DNA from: Polymorphobacter multimanifer
GTDB lineage: Bacteria; Pseudomonadota; Alphaproteobacteria; Sphingomonadales; Sphingomonadaceae
Reading direction: 5' to 3'
DNA length: 64,000 nt
NCBI RefSeq assembly: GCF_014205635.1
Contig: NZ_JACIIV010000004.1
Coordinates: forward strand, 105,410 to 169,409
The notes under the pieces are model-generated. The model searched no databases, had not been told where the DNA came from, and saw only the letters and a list, made by a program, of their open reading frames with translations. Shown here one piece after another: positions 60,481-64,000 of the stretch; the stretch's first letter is position 1, and each line of letters opens with the position of its first letter. Position numbers and translations under genes: made by a program.

Positions 60481-61535
60481 TGCGGCTCCTCCTCCTGCTG
60501 GCGCTGCTGCTGGGAACTCCGCTTGCGGCACAGGATTTCACCCCGGTGCAGCCGGGGCGGGTGATGGCTTTCCCAGCCGATCATGGCGCGCACCCCGATT
60601 TCCGCACCGAATGGTGGTACGCGACCGGCTGGCTCACCACCGCCGGCGGCGAAAAGCTCGGCTTCCAGGTGACGTTCTTCCGCTCGCGCGTCGGCGACGC
60701 CGCCGGCAACCCGAGCAAGTTCGCGCTGAAGCAGGTGCTGTTCGCCCATGCTGCGCTCTCCGACCCGAAGCTCGGGCGGCTGCAGCACGCCCAGCGCATC
60801 GCCCGCGCCGGCTTCGGGCTGGCGGAGGCGCGGACGGGCGACATGGCGCTGGTGCTCGATGACTGGTCGCTGCGGCGGGGTGCCGATGGCGTGATGCGCA
60901 CGCAGGTAAAGGGTGATGGCTTCGCGCTCGATCTGGCGCTCGCCCCCAGCCAGCCGGTGTTGCTGCAAGGCCGTGGCGGCTACAGCCAGAAAGGCCCCGA
61001 CCCGGCGGAAGCCAGCCATTATTACACCATGCCGCAGCTGAAGGTGTCGGGCCGCATCGTCCGCGCCGGCAAGGCGGAAGCCGTCACCGGCACGGCCTGG
61101 CTCGACCGCGAATGGTCCTCGACGCTCCTCAACCCGGCGGCGACCGGCTGGGACTGGCTCGGCCTCAACATGGACGATGGCGGCGCGCTCACGCTGTTCC
61201 GCGTGCGCCGCAAGGACGGCAGCGCACTCTGGGCCGGCGGCTCCTACCGCTCGGCCAAGGGCGAATTGACCGTTTTGGCACCCGCCGATGTGCGCTTCGT
61301 GGCGGCGCGGCGCTGGAAGAGCTCCCGCACCGGCGCCACCTATCCCGTCGCCCCGGTGGTCGAGGTGCGGCTTCCCGGCGGCGTGCGGCGCGTGCCCGTC
61401 ACACCGCTGATGGACGATCAGGAGCTCGACAGCCGCGGCGGCGGCGGCCCGGTCTATTGGGAAGGTGCCGTCACCGTTCCCGGCGGCCGTGGCTATCTGG
61501 AGATGACAGGCTATCTGACCCCGCTCAAGATGTGA
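60480..61535 (+). CDS. AttH-like (CrtC-related lipocalin fold) secreted protein
   Basis: The 351-residue protein has a signal peptide (MRLLLLLALLLGTPLAAQ). HPDFRTEWWYATGWLTTAGGEKLGFQVTFFRSR is the defining motif of the AttH family, predicted secreted hydrolases related in fold to carotenoid 1,2-hydratase CrtC. LDREWSST follows later. It regularly sits beside FtsX-type ABC genes, and the coupled start here supports a shared job at the periplasmic face, perhaps handling a lipid. Carotenoid hydration by this protein itself is possible in a phototroph but not supported by the sequence. Confidence 0.85.
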   Translation: MRLLLLLALLLGTPLAAQDFTPVQPGRVMAFPADHGAHPDFRTEWWYATGWLTTAGGEKLGFQVTFFRSRVGDAAGNPSKFALKQVLFAHAALSDPKLGRLQHAQRIARAGFGLAEARTGDMALVLDDWSLRRGADGVMRTQVKGDGFALDLALAPSQPVLLQGRGGYSQKGPDPAEASHYYTMPQLKVSGRIVRAGKAEAVTGTAWLDREWSSTLLNPAATGWDWLGLNMDDGGALTLFRVRRKDGSALWAGGSYRSAKGELTVLAPADVRFVAARRWKSSRTGATYPVAPVVEVRLPGGVRRVPVTPLMDDQELDSRGGGGPVYWEGAVTVPGGRGYLEMTGYLTPLKM

Positions 61536-61570
61536 GTGCGCTGGCGGAGATCCATGGCTAGGGTGGTCGC

Positions 61571-62641
61571 ATGATCGGGGAAAGCAACAGGCGACATGTG
61601 CTGGCGGGGGGGCTGGCGCTGCTGGCCACACCCGCGCGCGCGCAATCGGTGGTGCCGCGCAGCTGGTTCGGCCCGGCGCGGCCCGATGCCGGCTGGGCGG
61701 AGGCGGTGGTGGTGGTCCGCTCGCTGGAACGCACCGCCGCATGGCTCGCCGAGGTTGCCGGCTGGGCGCCGCGCCGGCCGGAGGGCGCGACGCCGACCTC
61801 GGTGCTGCGGCTCTGGCAGCTTCCCGCCGCCGCCACCGGCCGCGAGCTGCTGCTCGGCAACCCCGGCGACGAAAGCGGCTTCGTGCGGCTGGTGCAGCTT
61901 GAAAATGCCGGCCCGCAAATGGAAATCCGGTCGAGCGCGATGACCTGGGATACCGGCGGCGTCTTCAGCCTAATGACCCGCGCGCGCGACCTCGATTCCG
62001 CCTTTGCGCGCCACCAGGCGATGGGCTTTTCGGCGTTCAACGACCCCACCGACTTCGATTTCGGCGGCGTGATCCTGCGCAACATCGTGCTGCGCGGGCC
62101 GGACGGGGTGAACATCGCCATCTATGAGCGCAAGAAGCCGCTGCTCGTCGGCTGGGAGACGATCTCGAAGCTTTCAGCGCCCTTCAACGCGATGCAGATG
62201 GTGCGTGACGTGGGGGCAGCGCGGCGCTTCTACGAAACGCTGTTCGGCTATGCCCCGGTGGCCGCCGGCAGCTTCATCGACCCCGCCGAGAGCCCGAACA
62301 ATTTCGCGCTGCCGCAGAACATCGCCACCGAGCGCCCGCGCGACTATGCGATCATGGCGGTGGGCGGCAGCGAGATCGGCCGTGTCGAGCCAATGCACTT
62401 CAAGGGGCTGACCGGGCGCGATCTTTCGGCGCGCGCCGTCTTCCCCAATCTCGGAGTGGCCGCGCTGCGCATGCCGACGACGCGCATGACGCTCTTGCTC
62501 GGCCGGGCGCGCGGCCTGGGGCTGACCCCGAGCCCGGTGGTCGAGGCCGAGCTTGCCCCCTGGGGCCGGGTGCGGCTGGCGCAGCTGCGCAGCCCCGATG
62601 GCGTGATCATCGAACTGATGGAGCGGATGGGGGCACAATGA
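61571..62641 (+). CDS. Secreted VOC (glyoxalase-type) protein
   Basis: The 356-residue protein has an N-terminal NRRHVLAGGLALLATPARAQ that looks like a twin-arginine signal. Two vicinal-oxygen-chelate units follow: residues 40-185 (VVVVRSLERTAAWLAEVAGW ... VILRNIVLRGPDGVNIAIYE) and 205-350 (QMVRDVGAARRFYETLFGY ... LAQLRSPDGVIIELME). Metal ligands are not all obvious, so it may be an isomerase, dioxygenase or binding protein. Its last bases overlap the start of the BciB-like gene (ATGA), a striking partner. Confidence 0.82.
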   Translation: MIGESNRRHVLAGGLALLATPARAQSVVPRSWFGPARPDAGWAEAVVVVRSLERTAAWLAEVAGWAPRRPEGATPTSVLRLWQLPAAATGRELLLGNPGDESGFVRLVQLENAGPQMEIRSSAMTWDTGGVFSLMTRARDLDSAFARHQAMGFSAFNDPTDFDFGGVILRNIVLRGPDGVNIAIYERKKPLLVGWETISKLSAPFNAMQMVRDVGAARRFYETLFGYAPVAAGSFIDPAESPNNFALPQNIATERPRDYAIMAVGGSEIGRVEPMHFKGLTGRDLSARAVFPNLGVAALRMPTTRMTLLLGRARGLGLTPSPVVEAELAPWGRVRLAQLRSPDGVIIELMERMGAQ

Positions 62642-63861
62642 GGGTTACCGAAGGGGTCGAGGCGCCGCCGCTGCGCGCAGCCGCCCCGCGCGGGCTTTGC
62701 ACCGATTGCGGCGTGTCGCGCATGGCCGATGCCAGCGCCTGCGGCACCGCCTGCCAGTTCATCAAGCCCGATTATGCGGCTTCGGAAACCCGCGTCCATG
62801 GCCGCGCGCGCGATCCGGACACCAACCCCGACGAGCTGTTCTTCGGCCCGTTCAAGGCGATGCTCCGCGCAAAGCTGAAGACGCCGCTCGAAGGCGCGCA
62901 ATGGACCGGCATCACTTCGCGCCTCGCGCAGAAGCTGCTCGAAACGGGTGCGGTCGATGCCGTGCTCACCATGGCGCCCGATCCCGAAGACCGCTGGAAG
63001 CCGATGCCGGTCATCGTCACGAAAGCCGAAGGCATGGCGGCGGTGCGCGGCATGCGGATGGGCTATGCGCCGCTGCTCGCCCTGCTCGAACCCGCCGCGG
63101 CCCAGGGCCACAAGCGCATCGCCGTCATCGGCATCCCCTGCCAGGTGCATGCGCTGCGCGCCATCGAGGCCTCGCTCGGCTTCGAGCGCATCTATGTCAT
63201 CGGCACGCCGTGTTCGGACAACACGACCACCGCCAATTTCCACGAGTTCCTGGCGCTGCTTTCCGACAAGCCCGAGACGATCAGCTATCTCGAGTTCCGT
63301 GCCGACTACAAGGTCGAGCTGCGCTTCGACGATGGGCGCCACAAGCTGGTACCCTTCCTGATGCTCCCGCTCTCGAACCTGCGCTCGGATTTCTGGCCGC
63401 TCACCTGCCGCACCTGCGTCGACTACACCAATGCACTCGCCGACATCACCGTGGGCTACATGGGCGGCGAAGGCGAGCAATGGCTGCTCGTCCGCAACGA
63501 CCGCGGCGCCGAGCTGCTGGCCCTGCTCGGCGACGAAGTGGAAACCTCGGCCCCCGGCTCCAAAGGCAATCGCGCCGGTCCGGTCAAGGGCTTCATGGCC
63601 AACACCATCCTCGCCGCCGGCGGCCTGCCGCTGCGCCGCATGCCGAACTGGCTGCGCCCCATCGTCGGCCGCATCATGCCCCTCGTCGGCCCCAAGGGCA
63701 CCGAATTCGGCCGCGCGCGCGTGGAGATGAAAGCCATCGAAACGATACTCTTCCTTCGCCGCATGCGCCCCGCGATGATGAAGAACATGATCCCGCCGCA
63801 TGTGTGGGCACTGGCAAGCAGATATGGGCTGGTGCCGGAGAAGGGCGAGACGAAGGAGTGA
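62638..63861 (+). CDS. bciB: BciB-like 3,8-divinyl chlorophyllide 8-vinyl reductase (F420 hydrogenase beta family)
   Basis: The 407-residue FeS flavoprotein has an N-terminal cysteine cluster in LCTDCGVSRMADASACGTACQFIKPDY and a second set in GIPCQVHALR, GTPCSDN and LTCRTCVDYTNALADITVGYMGG. This is the layout of FrhB-type proteins, and overall length and segments match BciB, which reduces the 8-vinyl group of divinyl (proto)chlorophyllide with ferredoxin. Other members reduce F420 or unknown quinonoid substrates, so the chlorophyll role is a strong but unproven inference. It is coupled to the VOC gene upstream; a GC-rich repeat follows five bases after the stop. Confidence 0.82.
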   Translation: MRVTEGVEAPPLRAAAPRGLCTDCGVSRMADASACGTACQFIKPDYAASETRVHGRARDPDTNPDELFFGPFKAMLRAKLKTPLEGAQWTGITSRLAQKLLETGAVDAVLTMAPDPEDRWKPMPVIVTKAEGMAAVRGMRMGYAPLLALLEPAAAQGHKRIAVIGIPCQVHALRAIEASLGFERIYVIGTPCSDNTTTANFHEFLALLSDKPETISYLEFRADYKVELRFDDGRHKLVPFLMLPLSNLRSDFWPLTCRTCVDYTNALADITVGYMGGEGEQWLLVRNDRGAELLALLGDEVETSAPGSKGNRAGPVKGFMANTILAAGGLPLRRMPNWLRPIVGRIMPLVGPKGTEFGRARVEMKAIETILFLRRMRPAMMKNMIPPHVWALASRYGLVPEKGETKE

Positions 63862-63865
63862 GAGG

Positions 63866-63893
63866 GCCTCCGGCGGCTGGGGCCGCAGGCCCC
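63866..63893 (+). repeat. Dispersed GC-rich repeat, copy C
   Basis: Begins GCCTCCGGCGGCTGGGGCC and ends in AGGCCCC, matching copies at 33650 and 35018. It lies directly after the stop of the bciB-like gene and could act as its terminator. The remaining 100 bases to the window end show no gene. Confidence 0.6.
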
Positions 63894-64000
63894 TGTATAT
63901 TGGCTGGACGATCTGGGTTAGCCTTGGTCGCGGCAGCAGCAGCTTGTCAGGCCCCTGGTTCTTGAGATCGTGGTTTGGCTCAGGCGCTGCTGCCGGTTTG

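Noticed and set aside
60480..61535. Carotenoid 1,2-hydratase (CrtC) assignment
   Set aside because: The protein shares the lipocalin-type fold, but the HPDFRTEWWY motif and ABC neighbours fit the AttH family better.

Overview
The window is a GC-rich chromosomal segment with tightly packed genes and many 1-4 base ATGA, GTGA or TTGA start/stop overlaps. The gene content points to a sphingomonad-type alphaproteobacterium: a very large NAD-glutamate dehydrogenase, dapD coupled to a HAD phosphatase, a six-gene Mrp antiporter with fused A/B subunit, a Caulobacter-style cpa/tad pilus locus and a TonB-dependent receptor. The last gene resembles BciB, an 8-vinyl reductase of bacteriochlorophyll synthesis. 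This suggests, but does not prove, an aerobic anoxygenic phototroph. No phage, insertion sequence, CRISPR array or rRNA was seen.

Layout. 1-1.7 kb: 5' part of aminopeptidase N (minus). 2.0-3.3 kb: small lipoprotein, PRC-barrel protein and an acidic partner. 3.3-6.4 kb: SDR protein coupled to an orphan CoxL-like molybdenum hydroxylase subunit. 6.5-10.7 kb: membrane protein, then a coupled minus-strand operon of a crotonase-like protein, two acyl-CoA dehydrogenase-like flavoproteins and a GNAT acetyltransferase. 10.8-16 kb: surface polysaccharide genes (Wzz-like, GT8, flippase, second glycosyltransferase, UDP-glucuronate decarboxylase). 16-21.4 kb: NAD-glutamate dehydrogenase and an unknown protein. 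21.6-27.5 kb: tRNA-Thr(CGT), then mrpABCDEFG. 27.5-29.9 kb: wrbA, a LysR regulator and a pirin gene, with the same operator-like sequence before both wrbA and pirin. 30-32.2 kb: ABC exporter.

32.2-39.7 kb: M20 peptidase, a compositionally different DUF5694-like gene flanked by inverted GC-rich repeats, dapD, HAD phosphatase, lysozyme-inhibitor-like protein, and a putative metal-handling ABC system whose permease carries a His/Asp-rich loop. 40-44.6 kb: TonB-dependent receptor and an M20D amidohydrolase. 44.7-57.2 kb: Flp/Tad pilus locus (tadG and tadE-like genes opposite flp, then cpaBC, lipoprotein, cpaEF, tadBC, two TPR proteins, prepilin peptidase). 57.2-63.9 kb: one long co-directional run, with an ABC ATPase/FtsX-type permease/AttH-like secreted protein, a VOC protein and the BciB-like reductase.

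The best candidates for new biology are the shared wrbA/pirin operator, the tandem element before the pilin gene, the His-loop ABC operon and the repeat-flanked DUF5694 gene. Everything rests on reading the sequence alone; family names come from recognised motifs, not from searches.
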